From: Perognathus longimembris pacificus
Lineage: Eukaryota > Chordata > Mammalia > Rodentia > Heteromyidae
Length of the DNA stretch: 64,000 nt
NCBI RefSeq assembly: GCF_023159225.1
Contig: NC_063168.1
Location: 50,299,776 to 50,363,775, forward strand
Reading direction: 5' to 3'
The position numbers and the translations under genes are program-made. Below are positions 34,401 to 45,471 of the stretch, one piece after another (the first letter of the stretch is position 1; every line of letters starts with the position of its first letter). The notes beneath the pieces are model-generated. The model was not told the origin of the DNA, ran no database searches, and worked only from the letters and a program-made list of their open reading frames with translations.

Positions 34401-35514
34401 TCAATGTTAGTATGATTAAGGCTTGGAATTTTTAGTTAGATTTAATTGTAAACATAATGGAATCAATCTATGCCTAAATTTAAATAGCACTACTAAATGC
34501 CCCACTTATAACTTTGCACTAAACTTTACATCTTTTTCTATACTGTGTAATCAAAGACACAAATTTATAATGCTAAAACTTTCCAGATGCAAAATTATTA
34601 GTTACAAGAGGTTCTCTTAAATATGTAACTAAAATCAAAATCTTGCATATAAGATGAAAAAATCATTGAATACTTTAGAGTCATATTTAACCAAAATTAG
34701 TATAAAATTTAATTTTATATTATGAAAATTATTACAGGGGTATTGCCTTGTTACCTTAGAACATATTGTTATTATATCTTCTATCCAAGGGTTATAATTT
34801 CATCTCAAATTTTCTCAGGATATGGTTTCTGAGTTATCAAGTAACTAATTTTTATTGGGGGTATGGAATTACTAGCTCTTGGAGCCTGCTTACAATTTCC
34901 CAAGCTACAATGATATACGTTGGATTGGGTTCCACTTAAAGAAAATAAATCTGTTCCGCAATCATTTTTTGGAGCTCACTGGATACTGTTCATATTGACT
35001 TCAGTTATCTAGAACTTGGTGTCTTCCCCCAAATGGTAGAAAGGTCTCACCTTAGCTAGTGTTATGTACATTCTCCTGATATTATTACATTTTGACCTTT
35101 TCAAGCATTGCTGGAACATTATACCTGTTACGTATTCACAGTTAAATTAGCAAAGCCATCAAAATTATATCAAAGGAGAAAAGTGATGACTCTTACCTAA
35201 AATTGTTAACTTTTTAAGGCAATTTGGTGAATGCACTATCTTGGAACCTAGTTGTTCTGAATATGGTCAACAATGCTGATTATACTTGACTATTTGTGAC
35301 CACTAGTGCTGACCAATCTTTTCCTGTTGTCAAACAGTTCCTGTCATTACTGAAACTATTTGACTCCTTCCAATTCTTTGTATTCATGCTATTTATGTGG
35401 GGGTAAGGATAGTACATTTGCACAATTTATATATTTAGTGGAATAGAATCCAGCATCTATTAACATTCCCCTCCATATTAATTCGAACTGTTCACATCCT
35501 GCTAAGATTATCTT
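34401..35514. other. Unique AT-rich sequence
   Basis: No recognised feature over 1.1 kb. Confidence 0.45.
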
Positions 35515-35523
35515 CCTTTGTAA

Positions 35524-35709
35524 CTATTTTTGCCAGTACTGGGGCCTGAGCACTGTCCCTGGCTTTCTTTTGCTCAAGGCTAGCACTCTACCACTTGAGG
35601 CAGAGCAACAGTTCCAGCTTTTCCCATTTACGTGGTGCTGAGGAATAGAACCCAGAGCTTCATACATGCTAGGCAAAGCACTCTACCACTAAGCCACATT
35701 CCCAGTCCC
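35524..35709 (-). mobile_element. IDL-Geo SINE
   Basis: Reverse Geo with a deletion (GCCAGTACTGGGGCCTGAGC), GCTCAAGGCTAGCACTCTAC, then the reverse ID monomer ending CCACATTCCCAGTCC. The 9-bp direct repeat CCTTTGTAA lies at 35515-35523 and 35710-35718. Confidence 0.87.
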
Positions 35710-35718
35710 CCTTTGTAA

Positions 35719-36101
35719 TTTTATATAACTTATTTTCTCTTTCTCAGAATACTATAAAGAACATTTAATGCCTCAATGTGTACCAACCAATTGTAATTCT
35801 TCATTGTTTTGGATAATGAAATTGTTGAAGGGGAGCCAGCATAAGTCTTCTAAACTCTCTCTTTAGTGCTTTATACATTTTTTCCAGTATCCTTACTTTC
35901 AAATCTACTGCTCATTTTACCTTAGAATATTCTTTAGCCCCAACCACAATGAGATGTTCCATTATTTGCCTAGGATTATATGAGACTAATTACCTTCTAA
36001 GTCTCATATATCTTTTGACACAACTTGGGGTAGGTTTGATCAACAAACATTTTGAGTTAAGTTACCTCTAAGGACAGAAATACAAGATAAGATTTCTACT
36101 T
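35719..36101. other. Unique sequence
   Basis: No recognised feature up to the L1 target site. Confidence 0.4.
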
Positions 36102-36114
36102 AAGAACCTGAGTT

Positions 36115-37435
36115 CAGAGACAGAGAAGATGGCGCCGTCACGATAGGGAGGCACCCCAACTCGCTCCAACTGAAAAGTGAGCTGGGAACTCCAGCACCCA
36201 ACACCCCATCAAGAATCCAGCAAACCCAACAACCAGAAGCAACAGAGAAACACAGGAAATGAAAAAGAACAAAAAAAGAAGAGCCTATAACCTGCACAGT
36301 ACCGGAAAATCTCTGGGGTACCCCTCCCCCACCTGCTGACCCAGGCCTGAACAGGGCCAGGCTAGGAAAGGGGACCCGGCGCCAACAAACCAACTGCCAA
36401 AAAGTCACGCCAGGAGCACAGAGTCTGGACAGCAAGAGCTCCTTGGACACCAGACGGAGTGCAGACCAGCAAGACAGACTGCATCGGCGAAGGACCAGAG
36501 GTGCTGGGACCGAACGGCTGGGATCAGACATAATCAGCAGGGGAACCTGAGGTGCAGATCAGGAGAGCCGGGGCCGCCACCACCAAATGACCAATTGCTA
36601 CACCCAAGCACCACAGCCCTGAAAAATCCACAGCAGTGTGGGACACACACTCAACCCAGGACCAGTAAGTTCCCCATTACCCCCCACACCCACCATGGGA
36701 GACCAGTTCTAGCAGAGACCCAAACCCTACAAAGAAACTAGAGCTCCCTCCCTCCCCCTCCCTACTCCGAGGGAATAAGGCAGCTCCATAGCTGGTGGCA
36801 CTAAGGCCTCTGGGACTATGAGGGAACTAACAGAGGCAGAGCAGTGCATCCCCCCCCTCCCCCAAGCCCCAGCAGACCTGCCTGAACCTGACCGCACAAG
36901 CCCCGCTCCCTCCCCAGCAGGGGCCCAGGGACTGGTAGGCTTTGGAAGCCCCAGGCTCGCTGGTGAGCAACACCAGCACAGCAAGGTCACCTGGGCCCGA
37001 ACACATGCCCCTCTCACAGCAGAGGCACAGAGAATCTGCGGCCACCGACCCGCACCCAGACACTTGATCCTGCAGGGGCCCATGCATACCGCCCCCCACA
37101 ACAAATTTGAGAGAGGATACAAGCACCCTTCAACAACTTGGGCAACTCATCCCCAAAGGAAGCACTAGAGTGCACATGCACTCGCCCCCTGGAGGGCCAG
37201 CGTGCTAGGCCCCCAGCAGGAGGACCTTTTGCCCAAACCCCCGCGGGAGCGCACAGCAGCCACAAGTGAGGGTGACCACCTCAGCAACAATCGAGAAGGT
37301 CACGCTCACCCATTGGGCAGTAAGGTTCAACAGCCAAACTCAAACCCAGAGCCAGGACACAAGCAAGTCTCCCACTGACGGACCAGAGGGAACCAGCACA
37401 AAGCCAACCCAGGGAAACCACCCACAGATCTCCAG
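36115..37435 (+). promoter_or_regulatory. L1 5' UTR / internal promoter
   Basis: A GC-rich 1.3-kb block in an AT-rich window. It opens with GAGACAGAGAAGATGGCGCCG; AAGATGGCG at 36126-36134 matches the YY1-type site found at the same place in human L1, which positions transcription start. It lacks obvious tandem monomers, so it resembles the human layout rather than the mouse monomeric one. Two long antisense frames (36100-36531 and 36727-37122) are probably GC-driven. Confidence 0.85.
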
Positions 37436-38527
37436 ATGCGCAAATCACTAAGAAATATAACACAGTTCATCAAAGGGCAAGTCAACTCGCCAGGTCCAAA
37501 AAGTAGCAGGACTGAAGAGGAGATGAAGAATAAAAAAACAACGAAGGCTATGATAGCAGAAATGATGGAAAGCCTCAGAAACGAATTTAGAAAACAATTC
37601 CAGGAGTATAGAATGGAAGTCTCGAAGGACCTTCAGGAAGTCAAGAAAGAAATAGAAGCAAGAATGGATGCAGTGCAAACCTCTGTTAAGGACCTTAACA
37701 TCCTGAGAAGTCAAATGCATGAAAAAATAGATTTAAAATACAACTCTTTAAAGGAAGAAATTTCCACGATCAGAGCTGATCTGGCAACCATAAATAGCTC
37801 TCTGACATCCATAAACTCCACACTTGAATCCACAGCACAAAGAATTGACCATATGGAATCCAGAATCTTTCTTTTGGACGATGATGCAGCTGACAAGAAC
37901 CAGAAAATTACCACACTCCAAGAAATGGTAAAGCTCCAGGGCAGACTAATCTAGGAGCTAGTGGACAAAGACAAGAGATATAATCTGTGCATAATTGGAA
38001 TAGAAGAAGGAGCTGAATACCAGAGCAGAGGGCTTCAACATATTTTCAATAAAGTTATTGCAGAAAACTTCCCCAATCTCACAAGGGACCTCATCCAGGT
38101 AACCAAAGCCTATAGGACACCTGGCAGAACAGACCCTAGAAAATCCTCACCCAGGCACATAATAATCAAGACTTCAGATCTAAAGAATAAAGAGCAAATT
38201 TTGAATGCAGCCAAAGTGAAGAAAGAAATTTATTACAATGGGAAGAAGATCTGAATAACAGCAGACCTCTCTAAACAAACCTACCACGCGCGAAGAGAAT
38301 GGAAGAACACCATCCAAGTCCTACAGGCCAACAACTGCCAACCTAGAATAAAATATCCAGCGAAGCTGGAATTCATATTCGAGGGGAAAACCAGATCTTT
38401 CCATAGCAAAGAGGATCTAAAGGAGTATATGAATAAAAAATCAGCCCTACAGCGAATTCTAAGAGGGGAACCCCACCCAACAGAAATTGTACAAGACACG
38501 GACAGAAACAGAAAGAAACTACAATAG
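37436..38527 (+). pseudogene. L1 ORF1 (RNA-binding protein), two premature stops
   Basis: 363 sense-length codons in one frame, interrupted by TAG at 37952-37954 and TGA at 38252-38254, with the terminal TAG at 38525-38527. Residues of about 25-165 form a heptad-rich charged coiled coil. An RRM-like part follows (NLCIIGIEEGAEYQ, then RDLIQVTKAYRTPG). The C-terminal domain keeps ITADLSKQTYHARREW and KYPAKLEFIFEG. In intact L1 this protein trimerises and coats L1 RNA. The start was chosen at ATG 37436, the first in-frame ATG after the GC-rich 5' UTR. The TGA sits where an arginine codon (CGA) is likely, so CpG decay is a plausible cause. Confidence 0.9.
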
Positions 38528-38601
38528 CCAGAGCCCTACAGAAAGAGCAGCTCACTAAAGACAAGAAAAAAAAAAGAGAGGAAAAACAGCCTAACAGGAA
38601 A

Positions 38602-41600
38602 ATGGAAGGGGAAAAAACACTCTTATCCTTGATCTCTTTGAATATAAACGGTATAAACTCTCTGATAAAGAGGAGCAGACTGGCAGAATGGATCCGCAAA
38701 CAAAAAGTTGCCATCTGTTGTCTACAAGAGACCCATCTTACAGCAAGGGATAAAAACAGGCTCCGAATGAAAGGATGGAGCAAGATCTTCCAAGCAAATG
38801 CTGTCGGGAGCCAAATTTGCAGCTAAATTCTTCCTGACCTCTGGCTGTGTTTTCAAGGCTGTGCAAGGACATGGCTTAATGGAAATCGGAAATGCTTTAC
38901 TATGTCTGCCGTGAGTCCATTCTTATGTTAACCAACCTCATCCTGTCTTAGCTACCATCAGGTATTGCTCTGGGGTCCATTTTTATGTTAACCAACCTCA
39001 CCCTGTCTTAGCTATGTCGGGTATTGCTAACACCAAGCCTTTTTGTGCTCTGGAATTTTAAGCCTATGCTATTTCCTGGTTTTCAAACTGCATATATCCT
39101 GGAGGTTAGGAATAAACCTGGCTGCAGTCTTGAGTCACAATCTGAGGCTGCAGACCTCCTGTACCCCATCTTCGCCTCTTGTCTTTCTTCTCTTGTCTTG
39201 TATTTTTTCCTTTTCTTTAATCCTTGCCCCCTCATTCAGGATTGCCTTTTCGCTGCTGGCTGGCTCAGGCAAACACACCTACCAAAATGGCAGGAGTAGC
39301 CATCCTGATCTCAGACAAGCTGACTTCTCATTAAAATCAACTCAAAAGGACAAAGAAGGTCACTACATTTTAATACAAGGAAAAATCCAAAGTCAAGACA
39401 TCACGGTGATAAACGTATACTCACTGAACAAAAGAGGCCCTACATATGTCAAGCAAATTCTCACAGAACTACAGAACAACACAGACCCAAACACAATCAC
39501 AGTGGGTGACTTTAATACCCCACTCTCTCTAAGAGACAGATCCAACACCCAGAGGATTAGCAAGGGAGCTGAGGACCTAAGTAACACCATAATCTGACAG
39601 ATCTATACAGAATCTTCCACCCTACAGAGACCCAATGCACCTTCTTCTCAGCAGCCCATGGATCATACTCCAAAATAGACCATGTCATAGCCCACACAAA
39701 GAACCTCCGCAAATGTAAAAGTATTGACATCATCCCATGTATTATATCTGACTACAGTGGAATAAAGGTAACCCTCAATAACAACGGTTACCACAGAGGC
39801 TATACACATTCTTGGAGGCTAAATCCCACACTGTTATCCAACACTTGGGCCACAGACCAAATTAAGGATGAAATTAACAAATTCATAAGCCACAATGGCA
39901 ATAAAAATACATCACAAAGAAACCTATGGGATACAGCTAAGGCAGTACTGAGGGGCAAGATCATCGCCCTCAGCACTCACATTAAAAGAATGGAAGCAGA
40001 GCAGGTGAATAACCTCACGATAAAACTAAAACAACTGGAGAAAAAAGAAATGATTGAATCTAAAATGACTAGGAGGAGAGAGATCACAAAGACTAAAGAA
40101 GAGATAAATCTGATTGAAAATAGAAAGACCATTCAACAAATAAATAAGACTAAAAGCTGGTTCTTTGAGAAAATAAATAAAATCGACAGACCCCTTGCAT
40201 GACTTCCAAAAAACGAAGAGAAGAGACTCATATACGTAAAATCAGGGACTCCACTGGAAAAATCACAACAAATACACACGATATTCAAACAATCATAAGG
40301 AACTATTTCCAGAACCTCTACTCACTAAAAAACAATAATTTTACAGAAATGGATCAATTCTTAGAGAAGTATAAACTGCCCAAACTGAACCAAGAAGAAA
40401 TAAATCAACTAAATAAACCAATAACATACAGCGAGATACAGGGGGTAATCAAGAGCCTCCCAACAAAGAAAAGCCCAGGCCCAGATGGAATCACCAAAGA
40501 ATTCTATAAAACCTTTAGTGAGGAGCTAATACCAATACTCCTCAAACACTTCCGCGAAATAGAGACAGAGGGAGAAATCCCAAACTCATTCTATGAAGCT
40601 AATATTATACTCATCCCCAAACCAGGCAAAGACCCAACAAAAAAAGAGAACTACAGACCAATATCACTAATTAACACAGATGCAAAGCTCCTCAATAAAT
40701 TATTAGCTAAAAGGATCCAGAAACTGATCAAGAAAATTATATACACCATGACCAAGTAGGCTTCATGCCACAGTCACAAGGATGGTTTAACATCCGTAAA
40801 TCAATCAATGTAATCCACCACATCAACAGAACTAAAATCAAGAATCACATTGTTATCTCAGTTGATGCCCAAAAAGCCTTTGACAAAATACAACATCCAT
40901 ACTTAATAAAAGCTCTGGAGAGAACAGGAATAGATGGAACATTCCTCAAAACAATAAAAGCCATATACAACAGACCAACTGCTAACATCGTATTAAATGG
41001 AGAGAAACTAAAATCATTCCCCCTAAACTCAGGAACAAGACTAGGATGCCCACTCTCCCCACTTCTTTTCAATATAGTGCTGGAATCCCTAGCCATAGCA
41101 ATAAGACAAGAGGAGGACATTAAAGGGATCCACATAGGCAAGCAAGAAATCAAGCTACCCCTATTCGCAGATGACATGATCTTAGATCTGAAGGACCCAA
41201 AAAACTCAGTCCCCAAACTCCTACACCTAATAAACCATTTTGGTAAAGTAGCAGGATACAAAATCCATCCCCCAAATCAGCAGCTTTTCTGTACACCATC
41301 AATATACAAGCAGAAGAGGAAATTATGGAAATAATTCCTTTTACAGTAGCCAAAAAAAGAATAAAGTACCTAGGGATCAACCTAACCAATGATGTGACAG
41401 ACCTATTTAATGAGAACTACAAAAATCTAATAAGGGAAATCAAAGAAGACACAAGGAGATGGAAAGACCTCCCATGCTCATGGGTAGGCAGAATTAATAT
41501 AGTGAAAATGGCCATATTGTCCAAATTGTTATACAAATTCAATGCAATCCCCATCAAAATCCCAGCTACATTCGTCACTGAAATAGAGAAAGAAACCCAT

Positions 41601-42905
41601 AAATTCATATGGAACAGCAAAAGACCTAGAATAGCCAAAGCAACTCTAGGCAAAAAAAAAAAAAAAAAAGCAGTGCAGGAGGTATCACAATACCAGACTT
41701 CAAGCTCTACTATAGAGCCATCATAACAAAAACAGCCTGGTATTGGTATAAAAACAGACTTGAAGACCAATGGATTAGAATTGAAGATCCAGAAATAAAA
41801 CCGCACTCTTACAGTCAGCTGATATTCAACAAAGGAGCTAAGGACATACAATGGAATAAACACAGCCTCTTCAACTGCTGGTGCTAGGAAAACTGGGTAG
41901 CCATATGCAGAAAACTCAAGGTGGACCCTAGCCTATCACCATGCACCAAGATCAAGTCAAAATGGATCAAGGACCTCAACATCAGACCTGAATCCTTGAA
42001 ACTACTGAAGGACAGAGTAGGAAAGACGCTAGAACTTATAGGCACAGGAAGGGACTTCCTGAAAAGAGTCCCAGGGGCATAACAGTTAGGGGAGAGACTC
42101 AACAAATGGGACTACTACAAAATAAAAAGTTTCTGCACAGCTAAGGACATAGCCTCCAAAATAGAAAGACAGCCAACCGTATGGGAAAGGATCTTTACCA
42201 GCACAGCAACAGACAAAGGCCTAATATCTGTCATCTACAGAGAACTCAAAAATCTATGCCCCTTCAAGCCCAGTAAACCAATTAGGAAATGGGCAAAGGA
42301 GCTAAAGAGAGACTTCACAAGAGAAGAGATAAAAATGGCAAAGAAACATATGAGGAAATGTTCAACATCCCTGGCAGTAAAGGAAATGCAAATTAAAAAC
42401 AACCCTGAGATACCACCTCACCCCAGTTAGAATGGCCTATACTCTGAACTCAGGCAACAACAAATGCTGGAGGGGGTGCGGGGAAAGAGGAATCCTTCTC
42501 CATTGTTGGTGGGAGTGCAAATTAGTACAACCACTTTGGAGAACAGTATGGAGGTTTCTCAAAAAGCTCAATATAGACCTACCCTATGACCCAGCCATAG
42601 CACTCCTAGGCATCTATCCTAAACAGCAAACCCCAAGATATCAAAAAGACATTTGTACTTCCATGTTTATCACGGCACAATTCACAATAGCCAAAATATG
42701 GAAACAACCCAGATGCCCCTCCACAGATGAATGGATCCAAAAAATATGGTACCTATACACAGTGTAATACTACATAGCAATTAGAAATGGTGAAATATTG
42801 GTATTCACAGGGAAATGGTCAGAACATGAACAAATAATGTTGAGGGAGACAAGCCTAGAACACAGAAAACAAAGGGGCATGATCTCCTTGATATATGACT
42901 GTCAA
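38602..42905 (+). pseudogene. L1 ORF2 (endonuclease / reverse transcriptase), broken
   Basis: ATG 38602 opens MEGEKTLLSLISLNINGINS, with the endonuclease residues N14 and E43 (LQETHL) at the positions known from human L1. A solo LTR interrupts codon 67. The endonuclease resumes with TVGDFNTPLS and SKIDHVIAH. The reverse transcriptase follows: [42 protein letters not shown] and the catalytic FADD (41164-41175). The C-terminal Cys-rich segment [20 protein letters not shown] is at about 42456-42515. Frameshifts lie near 39594, 40200, 40755, 41330 and at an A18 run (41652-41669). Stops occur at 41885, 42080, 42428 and 42765. Intact ORF2 nicks target DNA and copies L1 and SINE RNA; this copy cannot. 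Confidence 0.93.
38802..39271 (+). mobile_element. Solo LTR, class II (ERVK/IAP-like), nested in L1 ORF2
   Basis: An insert of about 470 bp interrupts L1 ORF2 after codon 66. It opens TGTCGGGAGCC, like IAP/ERVK-type LTRs, and carries an AATAAA at 39111-39116 followed by a pyrimidine-rich stretch and a CA-containing end (GGCTGGCTCAGGCA). An internal 60-bp tandem duplication spans 38915-38974 and 38975-39033. No internal retroviral gene is present, so it is a solo LTR formed by recombination. The exact 3' end and a 6-bp target-site duplication are not clear; AAATGC precedes it and AACACA follows. Confidence 0.75.
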
Positions 42906-43362
42906 GGAGCGGGGAGAGGGAGACAGTAGAGACCTGCGAAACCAAAAACTTCTTGTCAAATGGTATTTCCCACAGGTTTGGGTCAGCAACCCTACATTAT
43001 GTAACTAAAACCAAACAACTATTCAACATATGAAGGTCAAAAATAGACCTCTCAATGGACCACAATAACTCAAAAGCTATGTATGTACGTTCATATAAGA
43101 TTATTGTTGGCATATTGTCTACTGTCGACATTACATTTAAAGCCCTAGGTGAATTTTCTTTGGCGTAGGTCACGTGGCTTCTGTATATATTCTTGGTGCA
43201 CTGTGTATTGTATATATGTCTACCTGACCTAGGGAAGGGAAAGAAAAACAGGGTGTAAGATATCACAAGAAATGTACACACTGCCCTACTATGTAACTGT
43301 ACCCTTTGTGCACAACACCTTGTGAAAAAATTTTGCTTAATTTATAAATAAATTATAAAAAA
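42906..43362 (+). other. L1 3' UTR of the full-length element
   Basis: Starts after the last recognisable ORF2 coding and ends in ATTTATAAATAAATTATAAAA. It has no strong four-run G-tract, unlike the young 3' UTRs. CTGTACCCTTTGTGCACAAC near 43298 corresponds to the conserved terminal block. Confidence 0.75.
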
Positions 43363-43375
43363 AAGAACCTGAGTT

Positions 43376-43679
43376 TACATTAATGTCTTCATCTAGACAA
43401 CTGGTAATATTAAATCTTATAAACTTTAGGTTTAGTATGTTACTTATTACACTCTTAAAAGTTTTTGACCATGCAGAAATAACATTCTCTTTTTATTTCT
43501 AGTCCATCAGTGTTTTGAAGGACTGTGTGAAGAAGGGATCTCACTAAAGGAACCAAAGAAATTTTGAGTTGATTAAGGTTTATAAAAAATTGTCTAGCGT
43601 ACCTCTTGGATTGTCTAGAGCACCTCTTTCATTTGACAGGTAAAAATTGAATGTCCAGAATAAACAGCTTGCCCTAAGT
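43376..43679. other. Unique sequence
   Basis: Nothing recognised. Confidence 0.4.
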
Positions 43680-43704
43680 TTTCTCTCTCTCTCTCTTTCT
43701 TTGT

Positions 43705-43750
<46 letters not shown>
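43680..43750. repeat. (TC)n and (CA)n compound microsatellite
   Basis: TC repeats at 43681-43697 and CA repeats at about 43707-43750 with a short spacer. Confidence 0.92.
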
Positions 43751-43753
<3 letters not shown>

Positions 43754-44056
43754 AGAAGTCAGACTGTGGTGAATTTGGTTTATATTTTGAGATGCCTAGA
43801 GATATTGGGAGCTGGATCAGACTTTGTGGGGCTGAATTAGGGCTGAAGTTCACTTTGACACATTGTCCAAGAGAAAAAGAATTAGATCAAACCTTTTCTA
43901 GACCAACCTCCATCATTTTAGGGACTGAAAGGATTATCACACCGCTCTGTGTTTAGGTAAGGAAAGATAAGGCTAGAGTACAGCCTCAGATCTCCGTGGA
44001 TGGGCATTGTCAGTGTGTATACCATACTCGTTACTTACTTTAAGAATTTTCTTTTC
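43751..44056. other. Unique sequence
   Basis: Nothing recognised before the SINE. Confidence 0.4.
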
Positions 44057-44256
44057 TTTTTTTTTTTTGCCAGTCCTGGGCCTTGGACTCAGGACCTGAG
44101 CACTGTCCCTGGCTTCCTTTTGCTCAAGGCTAGCACTCTGCCACTTGAGCCACAGTGCCACTTCTGGCCTTTTCTATATATGTGGTGCTGGGGAATCAAC
44201 CCAGGGCTTCATGTATACAAGGCAAGCACTTTTGCTACTCGGCCATATTCCCAGGC
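44057..44256 (-). mobile_element. IDL-Geo SINE
   Basis: T-tail, reverse Geo (GCCAGTCCTGGGCCTTGGAC), AGTGCCACTTCTGGCC, then the reverse ID monomer (GTGGTGCTGGGGAATCAACC, ending CATATTCCCAGGC). Well preserved. Confidence 0.9.
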
Positions 44257-44269
44257 TTTTTGTTGATTT

Positions 44270-44330
44270 CTTTTTTTTTTTTATTTACTGTTATCTTTAG
44301 TTGCACAAAGGGTTTTAATTAACATTAGAA
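44270..44330 (-). mobile_element. Short older L1 3' end
   Basis: A T12 run followed by ACTGTTATCTTTAGTTGCAC and AAAGGGTTTTAATTAACA matches the reverse of the second-type L1 3' end. Only about 60 bp. Confidence 0.5.
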
Positions 44331-45207
44331 AATTTCGACACAAATAGCCTTACTACTGAATTTTAGCATCAACAATTAGAGAAAAGAAAGAAGATAATTT
44401 GAGAAATATAAAAATCATTTGGTTCAATCTCCTTGTTTATACACCACAATAAACATGGTTTAAGTTTTATAGCACTTTACATGATTGTGGTTTCAGAATA
44501 CATAATGAACTATTTGTTCTGCTAACTCTCTAGAAGAAAATAAGCAACACTGTACTGTAATTAGATATGAAACAGTTGTCTCATTAAAAAGTTTCTGGGT
44601 TACTAGAATTAAAATTTTCTACATAATATTTTCAAACCATTTCATTTTAAATAGATGTCAGATAAATACAACAAATATACTAAATTCATCAAAAAACATT
44701 TTTATAATTTTCCTGCTCTAAGTTGTAGGCTGATCATCCATTAGTGCTACCATGTTTGATAAAGGTCATTTGATATTATAGTCTAAAATTGCAGCATTGT
44801 TATGTTCTGTCCTTGGTAGAAGCCTTGTTATTAATTACACTTTGCTACATTTGTCCCTTTGGATCAGGTTTTGGGAAAGCTATGTGACGAACAGCATAAT
44901 TGTTAAAAACAAATTACTCATGATTGGACAAAATTACTGTTTTTTCACATGTGAGAACTTAATAAGGTTAAGTTGTTCTTAACTAGAAGCCTGGTTGCAT
45001 AATCTTAGTGATGCTGGGATCACCTGTTATACTTCTGTGATGAATGATTGCAAATGTAGAGTTTCTTGTAGCTAATTTTATACATATAGGATTGTAATTA
45101 ATATTATTATAAGTGCCTTCAAAATATAGTAATGATCAATCAATCCTATTCCTTTAACAACTGTGTCCTTAAAGAGAAAAGATAAGAAACTACAAATTTC
45201 CTTCATC
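44331..45207. other. Unique AT-rich sequence
   Basis: No recognised feature. Confidence 0.45.
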
Positions 45208-45215
45208 AGTTGTGT

Positions 45216-45463
45216 TTTTTTTTTTGTTGTTGTTGTTGGTTGTGGAGCTTGAACCCAGGCCCTGGGTGCTGTCCCTGAGCTCCTTTGCTCATGGCTAGAG
45301 CTCTACCACTTTGAGCCACAGATCCACTTCTGGTTTTTGAGTGGTTAATTGCAGATAAATCTCATGGGGACTTTTCTGCCTGGGATGGTTTCGAACTGTA
45401 ATCTTGAGATCTCAGATTCCAGAGCAGCTAGGATTACAGGCATGAAGTTACCCGCCCCTGTGA
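45216..45463 (-). mobile_element. B1-Geo composite SINE
   Basis: T-tail with (TTG)n, reverse Geo (CCAGGCCCTGGGTGCTGTCC), GAGTGGTTAATTGCAGATAA, then reverse B1-like (AGCAGCTAGGATTACAGGCA). The direct repeat AGTTGTGT (45208-45215 and 45464-45471) flanks it. Confidence 0.85.
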
Positions 45464-45471
45464 AGTTGTGT

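Larger units (their letters stand above)
36115..43362 (+). mobile_element. Near full-length L1 retrotransposon
   Basis: The element runs 5' UTR (36115-37435), ORF1 (37436-38527), a 74-bp spacer, ORF2 (38602 to about 42905) and 3' UTR. A perfect 13-bp target-site duplication AAGAACCTGAGTT lies at 36102-36114 and 43363-43375. Without the nested LTR it is about 6.8 kb, close to full mammalian L1 length. Its ORF2 C-terminus (KIWYLYTV, then YYIAIRNGEI in the reading after a stop) and its 3' UTR differ from the young 3' ends elsewhere in the window, so it belongs to another L1 lineage. Stops and frameshifts in both ORFs make it inactive. Confidence 0.95.

Noticed and set aside
40199..41334. Reverse-transcriptase frames taken as a host or viral gene
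   Set aside because: They are ORF2 of a target-site-duplicated L1 with an L1 5' UTR and ORF1. No retroviral gag, protease or envelope is present.
43651..43760. TC/CA compound repeat as a promoter element
   Set aside because: No TATA, initiator or CpG context, and similar microsatellites are spread through the window.
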